The position numbers and the translations under genes are program-made. A stretch of DNA of 64,000 bases from Nyssa sinensis (taxonomy: Eukaryota > Streptophyta > Magnoliopsida > Cornales > Nyssaceae), in the NCBI GenBank assembly GCA_008638375.1, contig CM018031.1:13508062-13572061 (forward strand), read 5' to 3'. Under the pieces are notes generated by a model. It was given only the letters and a program-made list of their open reading frames with translations, was not told the origin of the DNA and searched no databases. Numbering within the stretch: position 1 is the stretch's first letter; each line of letters starts with the position of its first letter. Positions 37,001-48,200 of the stretch are shown piece by piece.

Positions 37001-40000
37001 TATAAATAAATAAATTTTTAGTTATGTTTCCACATGTTTCTAATTTTTTCTCCGTTTCCATTATGTTTCCGAAACGTTTCCAAAATGTTTCCATTTTCGG
37101 ACAGACCGAAACTATACATCGAAACGATATTTTGATCCTTGTTGTATATATATTAATATGAGATGAAAAGTACAATAGTACCCTTATGTTGGAAAGACAA
37201 GAAATAATACTCTCAACTCAACAATTTTCAATACCTTATGTCTTGGGGATTCTTGGACTTCTGGTGAATTCAGGCATCTTCTGAACTTCCTCATCCTTCC
37301 CATGCTTGATTATATTTGATCTCACTTTTCTGACACTGGATAATTTACCACTTTTTGAATGGCAGGGGGCTGTTAATTTTGCTTTAATGATGTCCCAAAT
37401 GGAGGGAGGTTGCCCAGTTGACTACAACACAATCACAGATCTATTCCTTCAGGTTCAACAAGTCTTATTCTTTAATTTTCTTTTGATAGTTCTATGTAAA
37501 ATGTCGTATTCATTTGTCCTAAAATTTTGAAAATCAGGAGGCAAACTTTGAGAGAAAAAAATCTTTCTTTAAACATTTTTTTTGCCTCTTCACTTCTTAC
37601 CAGGAAGAAATATATGTATATATATATATATATTTTCAATTTGTTAATGCTATAGACTAAAGATAAAATTTGAATTTATTTATATATTTATATAATTTAT
37701 TTTTCTTTTGGGTTTTCTATCATTGTTTAGAGAAACTTGATTCGCGAGGCAACAGCTTTTCTGTTGGATGTTCTGAAGCCCAATTTACCCGAACATGGTT
37801 ACCTTCAAACAAAGGTAAAAACTTAATTCTTTAATGTTCTCTTCACTTGATTACATTGTCTTTCTTATTATCCTCATGTCAATTTTTTAACATTTCTACT
37901 CTCTTCAGGTTTTGGAAATCAATCTGGTGACATTTCCAAATGTTGCTGATGCCATATTAGCTAATGGTATGTTTAGTCACTATGACCGCCCTCGTATTGC
38001 ACAACTCTGTGAAAAAGCTGGTCTGTATATAAGAGCCCTTCAGGTATGATGGTTTTCGGCAATCTGAGTGACGAAATCTCTCTCGGAGATTTTTTTTGTT
38101 ATTTTATTAATTGATTAATCTGTCTTCCATGCAGCATTATACTGAATTGCCAGATATAAAACGTGTTATTGTGAACACTCATGCCATAGAACCACAGGTT
38201 GGGTACTCAAAGTCTGTCATTGACTTGCATCAATTGTAATGTAGTATTTCTTTTAATTGTGTGATGTTTTTCAGTCTCTTGTTGAGTTCTTTGGAACTCT
38301 TTCCAAAGAATGGGCCCTTGAGTGCATGAAGGACCTTCTAGTAGTCAATCTTAGGGGCAATCTTCAGATTATCGTGCAGGTAACTTATCAGTTTTCTTTG
38401 TGGTTGTTTTTAATACAGTTTTTTCTAAGCCAAGGGTTCGCTGACACATTGTTTGTGCAGGCTGCCAAAGAATATTCTGAGCAGTTGGGTGTTGAGGCCT
38501 GCATAAAACTCTTCGAGCAGTTTAAGTCCTATGAAGGATTATACTTCTTCTTAGGGTCATATTTGAGCTCCAGGTATCCTTTTCTTTCATAAAATAAAAC
38601 CTGACCTAGTTATATATTTATATTTATGATGAAGACAATCCCGTTGCTGACTTTTCCCCTTTTGGAACAGTGAGGATCCTGATATCCACTTTAAGTACAT
38701 TGAGGCAGCTGCTAAAACAGGGCAAATCAAGGAGGTGGAACGCGTGACTCGGGAATCAAACTTTTATGATGCTGAAAAGACAAAGAACTTCTTAATGGAA
38801 GCAAAACTTCCTGATGCACGTCCTCTGATTAATGTCTGTGATCGTTTTGGTTTTGTTCCTGATCTCACTCATTACCTATACACAAGCAACATGCTTCGGT
38901 ATATCGAAGGTTATGTTCAAAAGGTATATTTACTTTTAAGGAGATTTCCTTTTTTAATTTATTTTCACATGATTATTTTTTTCATATTGAAGATCTTTGT
39001 GAAACTGATTCAGAATGAAGCATTATAGTTCCATCTCTTTTGATTCATAGGTAAACCCAGGAAATGCTCCTTTAGTCGTAGGCCAGCTGCTAGATGACGA
39101 GTGCCCTGAAGATTTCATTAAAGGTCTGATTCTTTCAGTTCGTTCTCTTCTTCCAGTTGAGCCTCTTGTAGAGGAATGTGAGAAGAGGTATGGTGTTTCT
39201 ATATTCCCAGTTTTCTTCTTCATTGTGCTCGTTACTTTCATGCCCTAACTTTGCATTCTAATTTCAGGAATCGTCTCCGTTTACTCACTCAGTTCCTGGA
39301 GCATCTTGTGAGTGAGGGAAGCCAGGATGTACATGTTCACAATGCTCTGGGTAAAATTATCATAGACAGCAACAACAATCCAGAGCATTTTCTCACCACC
39401 AACCCATATTATGATTCACGTGTTGTGGGTAAATACTGTGAGAAACGGGACCCCACCCTTGCCGTCGTTGCTTATCGCAGAGGGCAGTGTGATGATGAAC
39501 TTATCAATGTCACAAATAAGAACTCGTTGTTCAAATTGCAGGCCAGGTTTGTTTGTTTGCCTTTCACAGCATTCTAATGTAACTGTAGTTCATAAATTTT
39601 ATTGTTTTAACTTGGTGTTTGGTTGTTATTTACCCAACTGTTCTGGTTTTAGATATGTGGTGGAAAGGATGGATGCTGATCTCTGGGAGAACGTTCTTAA
39701 TCCTGATAATGAATATAGAAGGCAGCTTATTGATCAAGTTGTTTCTACTGCCTTACCTGAAAGCAAGAGCCCAGAGCAAGTTTCAGCAACCGTTAAAGCC
39801 TTCATGACAGCTGATCTTCCACATGAACTGATTGAGCTTCTTGAAAAGATTGTGCTCCAAAATTCTGCCTTTAGTGGCAACTTCAATCTGCAGAATCTGT
39901 TGATTCTCACAGCAATCAAGGCTGATCCATCAAGAGTTATGGATTACATAAATAGATTAGACAACTTTGACGGACCTGCAGTTGGGGAGGTGGCCGTGGA

Positions 40001-43000
40001 AGCACAATTGTATGAAGAAGCATTTGCAATCTTCAAAAAGTTCAACTTGAATGTTCAGGCTGTGAATGTCCTGTTAGAAAACATTCAGAGCATTGACCGT
40101 GCTGTGGAGTTCGCTTTCCGTGTTGAAGAAGATGCTGTCTGGAGCCAGGTGGCAATAGCCCAACTCAGGAGAGGGGCTAGTGAGTGATGCAATTGAATCA
40201 TTTATTCGTGCAGATGATGCCACCCAGTTCTTAGATGTCATACAGGCAGCTGAGAATGCAAATGTATACCATGACTTGGTGAGATACCTTCTGATGGTTA
40301 GGCAGAAGGCCAAAGAGCCCAAGGTGGACAGTGAACTCATTTATGCTTATGCCAAGATTGATAGACTGGGTGACATTGAAGAATTCATTCTCATACCAAA
40401 TGTTGCTAATCTCCAAAATGTAGGGGATCGCTTGTATGATGATGCCCTATATGAGGCTGCTAAAATCATATTTGCATTTATTTCTAACTGGGCTAAGCTG
40501 GCTAGTACTCTTGTGAAGCTTAGACAGTTCCAAGGTGCCGTTGATGCAGCTCGTAAAGCGAATAGCTCAAAGACATGGAAGGAAGTTTGTTTTGCCTGTG
40601 TTGATGCTGACGAATTCCGATTGGCCCAGATTTGTGGTCTCAACATCATCATACAGGTGGAATTTTTGTTACTCTAAATTTCTTGTCATTTTATGAAAAT
40701 CATACATTATGGTCGGCTATTAATACTTGGCCCTTCTTTGGGCTTTGCAAAAAACTCTGAAATTTTTTATACTGTCCTCCCGTGCTTACTTGCTTCCACA
40801 TGTTGCAGTTTCTACCTTTAACGGCTATCTTACATAAAATTCCTCTTTATTTTGTTGTTCTACTAGTGTTTGAATGCTCCTAACTTTATACATTTGACCA
40901 TGCTAGGTGGATGACTTGGAGGAAGTTAGTGAATATTACCAGAATAGGGGTTGCTTTAATGAACTCATATCCCTCATGGAGAGTGGCCTAGGGTTGGAAC
41001 GTGCACATATGGGCATATTTACTGAATTGGGAGTTCTTTATGCAAGATACCGGCCTGAAAAGCTCATGGAACACATTAAACTGTTCTCAACCCGTCTCAA
41101 TATTCCCAAGCTCATTAGAGCTTGTGATGAACAACAGCACTGGAAAGAACTAACTTATCTCTATATCCAATATGATGAGTTTGACAATGCAGCAACTACC
41201 ATAATGAACCATTCCCCAGAAGCATGGGACCACATGCAGTTCAAAGACGTTGTGGTGAAAGTTGCAAACGTGGAGCTGTACTACAAGGCTGTGCACTTTT
41301 ACTTACAGGAACATCCTGATCTTATTAATGATCTTCTTAACGTACTTGCCCTTCGTGTGGACCATGCACGTGTGGTGGACATAATGCGGAAGGTCTGTAT
41401 GCTGAATTATTTTGTCGCATTTTAAAATGATAAATTTGTTTTTTCCTCTCCTCTTTGTGGAATTCAAAAATGTTAAAGGTTGAAGATTCTGTAAATCATT
41501 TATTTATTTTCTCTGTAATCCTCTTTTGTTGTAGGCTGGTCACCTCCGTCTTGTGAAGCCATACATGGTTGCCGTACAGAGCAACAATGTGGCTGCTGTG
41601 AACGAAGCATTGAATGAAATTTATGTTGAGGAGGAGGACTATGACAGACTTCGTGAATCAATAGATATGCATGATAACTTTGATCAGATAGGCCTTGCAC
41701 AGAAGGTGAGTGGTTACATGTTTATTTGTTATTTGCAGTCTCTAAATGGTGCTTGTACTTATAGTGATTATGACGCATGCAAGCAGGTTGAGAAACATGA
41801 GCTGCTTGAGATGAGGCGTGTTGCCACTTATATCTATAAGAAAGCAGGTCGATGGAAGCAGTCCATTGCATTGTCAAAGAAAGACAATCTTTACAAAGAT
41901 GCAATGGAGACATGCTCGCAGTCTGGTGACCGTGAACTTTCGGAGGAGTTACTTGTTTATTTTATCGAGCAGGTATGATTCTCCTTTATCGGTGTCTTTT
42001 AAAGAATAAACAATTTTTTTGGAGTACCACTATTTAAGTTTATTTTGTGTAGTAAGAACTAAGGATATATGCTATAGAGCCACAAGTGTTTGTTTTTCTT
42101 TCTTCTTTCTTTTCATTTGAAACTCATTTCTGTGGCTGGTTGATTCTCAAAATGTACTCTTTACCATTCACTTCATCATTATTATTCTTTTCTTTTAGAT
42201 TTTAATTTTTGAGTTGTTGGGCATTGCTTTTAGCCAAGTCAGCAATATTTGCTCAATTGGTTTCTCTCTCTTTGCTAGAGTCAAATGATTTGTAACTTTA
42301 CCCGGGAAGACATATTTCACATTTTTTCTTCGATTCTCTTGGGTGATATTTATTTTGTTTTCTCCTGTCCGTCTAATATATCACGCTAGATGTGCTTGCC
42401 GAAGTCTGGTATTACAAAGAAAGTGTGTCATGCTTTTACCTAATATATGCAGGGAAAGAAGGAGTGCTTTGCCTCATGCCTTTTCGTCTGTTATGATTTA
42501 ATCCGGCCAGACGTTGCCCTTGAGCTTGCGTGGATGAACAATATGATTGACTTTGCCCTCCCATATCTATTGCAGGTGATCTTTTTGTTTCTGTCCCAGT
42601 ATTCTTTTTATTATTTAAATCTGTATCACTTCTCATCCTTGCTCCTCCTATAGTTCATTCGTGAGTACACAAGCAAAGTAGATGAACTTGTCAAGGACAA
42701 ACTTGAAGCCGTTATCGAGGTTAAAGCAAAAGAAAAGGAAGAGAAGGAAATGGTTGCACAGCAGGTATGGCTATTTGAGAATCTCCTCTTGTGTCATCTA
42801 GTAGCTTTCTTTTTATGTTCCAGGAGGGGCCATTACGTGGTGCAATGGTAAAACTCGGGCTAACAAGCATTCAGAATGCAGATTCGAGTTTGAGAATAGT
42901 CACTTTGTGCAAAAATAATGTAAAAGATTAAGTCCACCCCTCTTGGCACCCCACGAAAGTGGGACCGACATTGCATAATGGCCTTTTTACCTTAGAAATA

Positions 43001-44228
43001 CCAAATTCTCTCATGCACAGTTATTAGAACTCGAATCAGATATTAAGCCGGTGAGGGTTTTGATTCACAGTTCACATGGTCAACCACCGCACCATGGTTG
43101 AACTGCTTGTTATAAATATATATTATTTTAAATGTTATATAAAGAAATTTTCATATATGAGACAAATTTCCTATAAATATAAAATTTGATTGCTAATTAC
43201 AATAATAGAGTTGTGATTTAGTAGTTTTGTGCGCGGCATACTAACTGGTGTGCATAGTTTCGAGACTTAGGAAGGCTAAAGTTTTTTTTTTTTTCAATAG
43301 AATGGAGATGTAAGTTGTTGAATAGTTTGGTTTTCTCCTGATTCGGCCTAAACTGGACTGGTTTAGGTTGGTTCAACCTGGTTCGTTAACATCACCGATT
43401 CAATTTAAGAACCAAACTGGTCTAGTGGCTGGTTACTGGTTTGGTTCAGTTCTTATAACTATGTTCTCATGTGCTCCAAATGGTCAAAACTGTAGGTTTT
43501 TGGTACATTTCTTTGTCTTGCACCCTGAACTCACCTATGTGAGGTTTCAATTTAATGCCAATCATTTCGGTTGGGTGGTCAGGAAAAGTATTTGGAGTTC
43601 GATTAGTTTTTGTAAAATTTATTTCCATTCCCTTTTATACTCCTGCAAATGACAATAATATGGGAAATTGTATACTCCTTTTATCTCATGGCAAGAATAC
43701 ACCAAATTGCGGGTTCCAACCCTCTTGGAACGGATTGTGAGGCCACCCTGTCAAGGTGGTGCTGGATGTCTCATTGATGTTAATCTGTCTGTTGCCTTTG
43801 AACACACTAGTATAAGATTATTATATAGCTCTTTATTTCTTTACGTATATTATATTATTTATTTTCACGTATTGAGAGAATTGACTGCAATCGCCTGTGA
43901 ATGCTTTAAAATCACATTCTTTTTCCAAATAATATGTTATACACGATGGACTAGGTTGAATTCTGTGGGACATCCAAGCCCCCATTTAGAATTACTTTTT
44001 ACTTTCTCATCTTGGATGCTCCTGTTGATTTTAATTATCTTATTTATGTATTTATTTTTTCTACAGAATATGTATGCGCAGTTGTTACCTCTTGCTTTGC
44101 CTGCACCACCAATGCCTGGAATGGGAGGAGGTGGGATGGGAGGGGGTTTTGCTCCCCCACCACCAATGGGTGGAATGGGCATGCCACCAATGGGCGCTTT
44201 TGGCATGCCACCAATGGGCTCCTACTGA
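22043..44228 (+). CDS. CHC: Clathrin heavy chain, 30 exons, one frameshift
   Basis: Coat protein of clathrin vesicles (trans-Golgi, plasma membrane endocytosis, cell plate). Exons: 22043-22087, 24286-24490, 25948-26036, 26166-26244, 26395-26522, 27913-28011, 28114-28222, 28433-28512, 28602-28829, 28931-28996, 29845-29961, 30200-30397, 30626-30742, 31002-31061, 37366-37452, 37731-37814, 37909-38043, 38135-38197, 38275-38379, 38461-38573, 38671-38923, 39051-39187, 39268-39546, 39653-40656, 40907-41392, 41535-41705, 41787-41972, 42453-42575, 42654-42764, 44067-44228. They sum to 5119 nt; removing one extra base in exon 24 gives 1705 residues, the length I recall for Arabidopsis CHC1. The N-terminal beta-propeller, the linker and leg repeats (ending [15 protein letters not shown] onward), the [10 protein letters not shown] trimerisation end and a Gly/Met/Pro-rich tail are all present. 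As written, exon 24 shifts frame near 40167 and stops at 40187 (about 1136 residues). Intron 14 is 6.3 kb because of a Copia insertion. Confidence 0.95.
22250..23725 (+). repeat. TRIM-like LTR array in clathrin intron 1
   Basis: A repeated unit of about 290 bp appears as three partial copies. Each has an LTR-like piece starting TGTC(C/A)CA(C/T) near 22829, 23280 and 23595 and ending ...GGGCGGGTTGTG. Next comes a PBS-like GATATCAGAGC or GGCATCAAAG piece (22253, 23444), then an internal GGTGGAGCTAGCCAAGAG segment. LTR-PBS-short internal-LTR with no coding sequence is the TRIM plan. The first unit holds the hAT MITE, and its LTR is split by about 200 bp of unrelated sequence near 22935-23136. 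Confidence 0.65.
22349..22752. mobile_element. hAT-type MITE in clathrin intron 1
   Basis: Exact 8-bp direct repeat GACCTGAG at 22341-22348 and 22753-22760. Inverted ends are TAGACATGGCAA (left) and TAGGAATGGCAA (right, reversed), the common plant hAT terminal form TAGnnnTGGCAA. It is 404 bp, AT-rich inside, and encodes no protein. It interrupts a TRIM-like repeat copy, so it is younger than that repeat. Confidence 0.9.
23742..24012 (-). mobile_element. SMART-like tiny LTR retroelement
   Basis: On the minus strand: 5' LTR at about 23940-24012 (TGTGAGAGCTTGATA...TTAACA); then ATGGTATCAAAGCC, the initiator-Met tRNA PBS form (23928-23940); about 140 bp internal; ACATGAGAGGGAG (PPT-like); and a 3' LTR at about 23742-23788 (TGTTGAGAAAG...TTTAACA). 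The LTRs share GCTTTT(G/A)AA(G/A)CAATT and GTTGTTTAACA/GTTGCTTAACA. It has no coding sequence and no clear TSD. Confidence 0.55.
25116..25359. mobile_element. MITE in clathrin intron 2
   Basis: Left end AGAGTAATGCTACATATTCC and reversed right end AGGAAAATGCTATGTATCTC stay similar for about 40 bases, both running into CCAATTT(G/A)TATCCC. Flanked by ATTAAAT at 25109-25115 and 25360-25366. 244 bp, non-coding. Confidence 0.8.
26245..26394 (+). other. GC-AG intron 4 of clathrin heavy chain
   Basis: The only donor that keeps the conserved SIEGDSEPVK junction is AAG|GCAAGA, with a GC instead of GT. The remaining bases match the strong consensus seen at genuine GC-AG introns. The acceptor is TATGTAG|GTG. 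Confidence 0.85.
30767..30870. repeat. Tandem duplication in clathrin intron 13
   Basis: ATCATTGAAATATTTTCAAC followed by ATGTTT...TCAAATTCT...TACTCTT occurs twice, starting at 30767 and about 30820. Confidence 0.8.
31207..31402 (-). repeat. 3' LTR of the Copia element
   Basis: Runs from AGTTAAGCTGTAAAATATAA to CACTCTAACA on the + strand and matches 36411 onward nearly base for base outside small indels. Only about 196 bp long. Confidence 0.85.
31403..32190 (-). pseudogene. Copia RNase H and RT C-terminal remnants
   Basis: The minus strand still shows Copia RNase H-like wording on both sides of 31700-31900, but no frame of useful length survives. Assigned mainly by position between the RT and the 3' LTR. 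Confidence 0.5.
32344..32458 (+). mobile_element. tRNA-derived SINE inside the Copia element
   Basis: Box A-like TAGCTTGGTTGG and box B-like GGTTCAAATCC lie about 45 bases apart, followed by a TGTG run and a poly-A tail. ACATAAACAATTAACACA is repeated exactly on both sides (32326-32343 and 32459-32476), an 18-bp duplication as made by LINE-driven retroposition. A related SINE is at 63242-63348. Confidence 0.9.
32490..32548 (+). repeat. 5'-truncated duplicate of the SINE tail
   Basis: CCCCTTAAGAGGCAAAGTGT, a TGTG-rich stretch and poly-A are followed again by ACATAAACAATTAACA and TAGTACC. It repeats the SINE tail plus target just downstream of the full copy. Confidence 0.75.
33768..34527 (-). 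pseudogene. Copia integrase remnants
   Basis: 34297-34527 holds the pre-integrase motif [10 protein letters not shown]...[11 protein letters not shown]. 33768-34139 holds [15 protein letters not shown] and [19 protein letters not shown] from the integrase core. Frames are broken between and within them. Confidence 0.85.
34842..35798 (-). pseudogene. Copia gag remnants
   Basis: 34842-35180 has a CCHC zinc knuckle ([15 protein letters not shown]). 35413-35640 and 35610-35798 carry UBN2-type gag wording ([35 protein letters not shown]). Discontinuous frames. Confidence 0.8.
36411..37223 (-). repeat. 5' LTR of the Copia element, split by a nested insert
   Basis: The parts at 36411-36539 and about 37143-37223 together match the 196-bp LTR at 31207. 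Roughly 600 bp between them are absent from the other LTR. Confidence 0.85.
36540..37136. mobile_element. Nested non-coding insert in the Copia 5' LTR
   Basis: About 600 bp lie between two CCTTGT repeats (36534-36539 and 37137-37142) at a point where the partner LTR has a single CCTTGT. Both ends are full of GAAAC/GTTTC words in opposite orientations (left GAATCGAAACGAAAC, right reversed ATATCGTTTCGATG), giving a loose inverted arrangement. The middle is AT-rich. Class is uncertain; MITE-like. Confidence 0.65.
40165..40187 (+). other. One-base insertion and premature stop in clathrin exon 24
   Basis: The frame reads ...AQLRRGASE then TGA at 40185-40187. Dropping one base in the AGGAGAGGGG stretch (40167-40176) restores [19 protein letters not shown], the conserved sequence, and the rest of the exon stays open. 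Exon 24 is 1004 nt; flanking phases require 1003. Confidence 0.9.
42826..43000 (+). mobile_element. tRNA-like SINE in clathrin intron 29
   Basis: TGGTGCAATGGTAAAACTCG (box A-like) and GATTCGAGTTT (box B-like) about 35 bases apart, followed by a body rich in CCACCC/CCCACG. No clear target duplication was seen. Confidence 0.5.
43016..43463. mobile_element. hAT-type MITE in clathrin intron 29
   Basis: Inverted ends CACAGTTATTAGAACTCGAA (left) and CATAGTTATAAGAACTGAA (right, reversed). Flanks CTCTCATG (43008-43015) and TTCTCATG (43464-43471) match at 7 of 8 positions. 448 bp, no coding capacity. Confidence 0.75.
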
Positions 44229-45216
44229 TTTGCTTGTTAATGAGGATATACGACGAGAAATAATGATACATTTGAGTGAGAAATGATAGCAGCTCCTGCT
44301 TAATGCCAGAGAACCCTGAAACCTCCTGTTTGTGCTGGCTGGTGATTATTTTCTATGGTTGGTGCTACATTGAAGTTTAGGTACCAAGCTGTCTCTTGCA
44401 AGTCTGGTTGCAGGGTTGTGGATATTTGTCTCGACATTCTTCTTCTTTTTAGTAGAGGCATGTTCTTTTCCTGTGGACTGTGTTAGACTAATCTTAAGGT
44501 GACTGGGAAAATACAGTTTTGTGGTGATTTCGGCTGTGGTGGTGATGGAAAGATTGCCTTTCTGTATAGAACCTATAGGTTACTCTTGTATGTTGATTAA
44601 ACCAACTTTTTTTTTTTCATTTTTATTACAAATTTCCAAGGTTTCCCTTTGTCATGGGGGTTTTGTAATCTCTGTTCTTTTTTACACATTTGACTTTCAC
44701 CCGGAAGGTTTTGCTAGTTTCTCATATATTGAAGTGCCTGGTTTGTAATGTGCTATATGCAGGAGCCGTATCCTCTTATTTATTATGTCATATATTTGCT
44801 TTGATGTGGGAATATTGCTTTGTTAAGAATGAGTTTGTGCTAAAGTGGGGCTACAATCCAATGGCATTATCTGCTCATTCTCAAAGCTTTCTTGAAAAGC
44901 TTTGAAGTTTTAACCAGTAAACATGTTTTAGTTGTGCTTTCTTCAGGACTGGTATTCGTGGTTAAGCATCTTCTTCGAAGATCCTAGGTTTGGAACATAG
45001 CACTATATTTGCTTTTTGTGCATATTGAATTAACCCGATGACCATTTTACTCCTAAACGGTTACTCGCACCAGGTGGAGATGGAGGTGGAGCTATTACTT
45101 CACGCTATGTATGTTGACCATTCGTCCTAGGGTTGTCAGCAACACCAACAGTCACGCCAAAATCAAATCACAAGTTGGGAAGATCCAACGGCAGATAGGG
45201 CCACAAGAGCATTCTC

Positions 45217-45252
<36 letters not shown>

Positions 45253-45260
45253 AGGTTTCA
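44229..45260 (+). other. Clathrin 3' UTR and downstream, TC repeat at end
   Basis: T-rich sequence after the stop, without a further gene. A (TC)n microsatellite is at about 45227-45252. Confidence 0.45.
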
Positions 45261-48200
45261 CATTTTCTTGCCTAGGAAACCTTTGGTTCTCACAAATATA
45301 ACTCCTTTCACATTTTCTTGTTGTCTATTTAGTGAGTATTGTCTTTTGGGTTGTTCGAGATGGTAAAGTTTTTTCTTTTTTAAACATATGCGACTCAAAT
45401 TCGAGACTTTATGCACGCATGTGCATGTCTAATTATAATTTCTCTCTCCCCATTTTTGAGCTCAGAAAAGAAAAAAAAAAAAAAGTAGTTTCTTTCAGGA
45501 CACTAACATTGTGCTTGGATAAGTGGAAGGAGAAAGAGAAGAGATGATAACATTAATTATGAAGAAAAGAAAAAGGGTGGAGAGTATAATCCTTCTTTCA
45601 TACTTGGATAGCTAACGAGGGACAAGATAGAAAACAAATACTGTAATCTTCTTATCTTATTCGAGAAAGATATAGGAGAAAAAGGAAATGAGATAAACTG
45701 AGATGTTTTATTATGTGAGTATAAGGAGTAAAACATGAATTCATTTATCTTAAAAATTAGCAGCAAAACGGATAATTACTAACTTAAATACTTTTTTCGA
45801 TTTCCTCCACTTTTGGAAGGAATGTAAATGGATTAAAAAAAGAATAAGAGATCATTCCCTCTCTTTTACTTTCTTTCCCTAATTTTACACCAAGCATGAA
45901 ATAAGTTCTCGTCCATTTTCCTTTCCTTCCAACTCCCTCAATCCAAGGAAGGTGTAAATATTCTTGTTTGGCAATGTGATTTTTGAAAGACCAAATTAGT
46001 TGGTTGTTTGAGAATTTTACCTTCTACAAGCTAGACATGTTTGTGAAGAAATTTGAAGTATCTGTCAGAGAGGTCTGTGAAGTATCTGTCAGAGAGTTTG
46101 TAAAGTTTGAAAGTGTTCATTTGAGATTGCACCTCGACGGACATAAGAAAGTTCACTTGTGCTAGTCCATTCAAGAACACACTATAAAATATGAAACAAT
46201 GAAATTTCACTAGCCTAACTATTTTAGTTAGACAACGAAATTTCACTATCTTTTTATTAGACAATTAAATTTCACTGTTTCACCATGATTAAGTTATTTT
46301 TTTCTTCTCTTAAATTCTTTTGGTAAGTATTGCTTATCATTTGTACAATATGGGCATTGCTCAGTTGGTCAACCTTTTTAAACAATGAAATTTGTGTTTA
46401 TATATGCAAATAAAGATGATGGCAAGAAATAGTCACTATTTTTTAATTTCGTTATTCAAATTGTAAATTTTTTTTTCTTAGAATTTCATATGTAATATAA
46501 ATCTTGATTTTTAAAGTTCAAATATATACATTTTATATAAAAAAAAAACTGTATTTAAACATTATAAGTTATTTAATTTTAAAATTTATGCATTGGAATG
46601 TAATGTTAAGTCTACTGCGTAAGTGGTGCATATGACATGCAAATGTTGTCAAACGAAGTGGATTTTGTCACAAAAATACTGAGACACTTTTGGAATTGGA
46701 CATTGACTGAATTTGGAGGAACTGTCCAAAAGCCCCTAAAAATAATATTAATATTACATTTTTCAAAAATGCATCCCAAATTTAAATATTTCCCAAAATG
46801 ATTTAAAACATATGTGACATAATTATATTAATTATATGATTTAAAATATTATCAATAATACATTGCCATACTAATACCACATTATTTAAGATACAAATTT
46901 GAGAAATATAACATTAATAATAATAATAATAGTATGTTTGCACCATTTAGTGGTGTCTAATGTGAATGTGTCAGTGAGTTTGGTAGGGAAATAATGTCAA
47001 TCATAGGGGGCTGTTTTGAGAATGAGGGTTGCAAGATATGATTCTGAATTATTGTCAGAATCCACTTTTAGTCAAAGAAATGAGACTAACCAAACAATGT
47101 TTCAAAATTTAGGATAAGGAGAATAGGGGTTTCGATTAGTCTATTGCTACATAATTCATAGTCGTTCTGAGAATCGAGATCCAATCTGAGTTGTATGAGT
47201 ACCTAGTCTTCACCCACTTGACATGGGTTCAATTCTTCACAACAACATATACTAATAATAGTTAGGTTTCTCCTTCCTTATTGTTATTTAAGAAAAACAT
47301 CACAATCATTTTGTTACATGTGATAATGAGATTATTTTGATTAATTATCATCTTTTATATTTTAGTTAGCCCGCATGAAAGTTAAATCAAAACAAATAAT
47401 GTGCGTGTATAAAGTAACTTACATTAATCTCTCATAAAATTTGTCGATATTACATATAGGCTCATAAGCTTTTGAAAATTAAACTGACTTGTTAGAGTTT
47501 TGAATAAAATAAAAATACTTTATTACCTTTAAATTTTAAAATTTTCTTTCTGAACTTCATTTTCTTGCATTTTCTCGACAACAAAACGATTGCCGACTCA
47601 AATTTTCCTCTTTCTCCTACTTCACAAGAACCACAACCAACCTACCACTTCCACCTTACCATTTACTACCAATATATTCGCATTTCACCTAAGATTCACT
47701 TGAAGAATCACTATCATAACTATCAATACCGGTCTAACCTCTCACCAGACATTCTGGTTTCCTCATCAACTCCATCTCATAGTCCGATCAATACGTCCGT
47801 CCATCAATATCGAGAAACTTAAATGAACTAATGACTGAACCATACCGTCCAACATCAGTATTCTCTTTCTCTTTGTATTCAAATATGGCTTTTGGGGGAT
47901 GGGTCAAAGATAGGCAGTGGTGTAGCGGTTCATGGGAAGAGATCTGCAACACCATTTTCATTACAACGAAGTGTATTAAAGCAATATTTTATTTTCAGAT
48001 AATGACAAAAGTATTGATCTACTTCTGAGATGTAGTAAAAGTAGAAGCTATGAAATAGTTTTTAGACAATGAAACAATGGAGGATGGCAGAGAGAGATGG
48101 TAGGGGTAAAGTTGACATTTTCAATATTATATGAGATGACACTAGCATGTATTGTGCTGTCATTAAATTAATGGTTCACTGGCGAAAGTAATATTTGTGT

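Larger units (their letters stand above)
31207..37223 (-). mobile_element. Ty1/Copia retrotransposon in clathrin intron 14
   Basis: Two similar LTRs (31207-31402 and 36411-37223, the latter with a nested insert) bracket minus-strand gag, integrase, RT and RNase H remnants in Copia order (IN before RT). ATTTT flanks both ends (31202-31206, 37224-37228), a 5-bp target duplication. On the minus strand the LTR runs TGTT...CT, a non-canonical end. The PPT CAGCTTGAGGTGGAG precedes the 3' LTR. Coding parts are broken by stops and a SINE. It lies antisense to the host gene inside a spliced intron. Confidence 0.9.

Noticed and set aside
43668..44228. 186-codon frame ending at the clathrin stop codon
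   Set aside because: Only its last 54 codons are the true final exon; the rest is intron read-through with no conservation.
22043..44228. Clathrin gene as an old pseudogene
   Set aside because: Apart from one base, 1705 codons, 29 introns and all splice sites are intact, which does not fit long decay.
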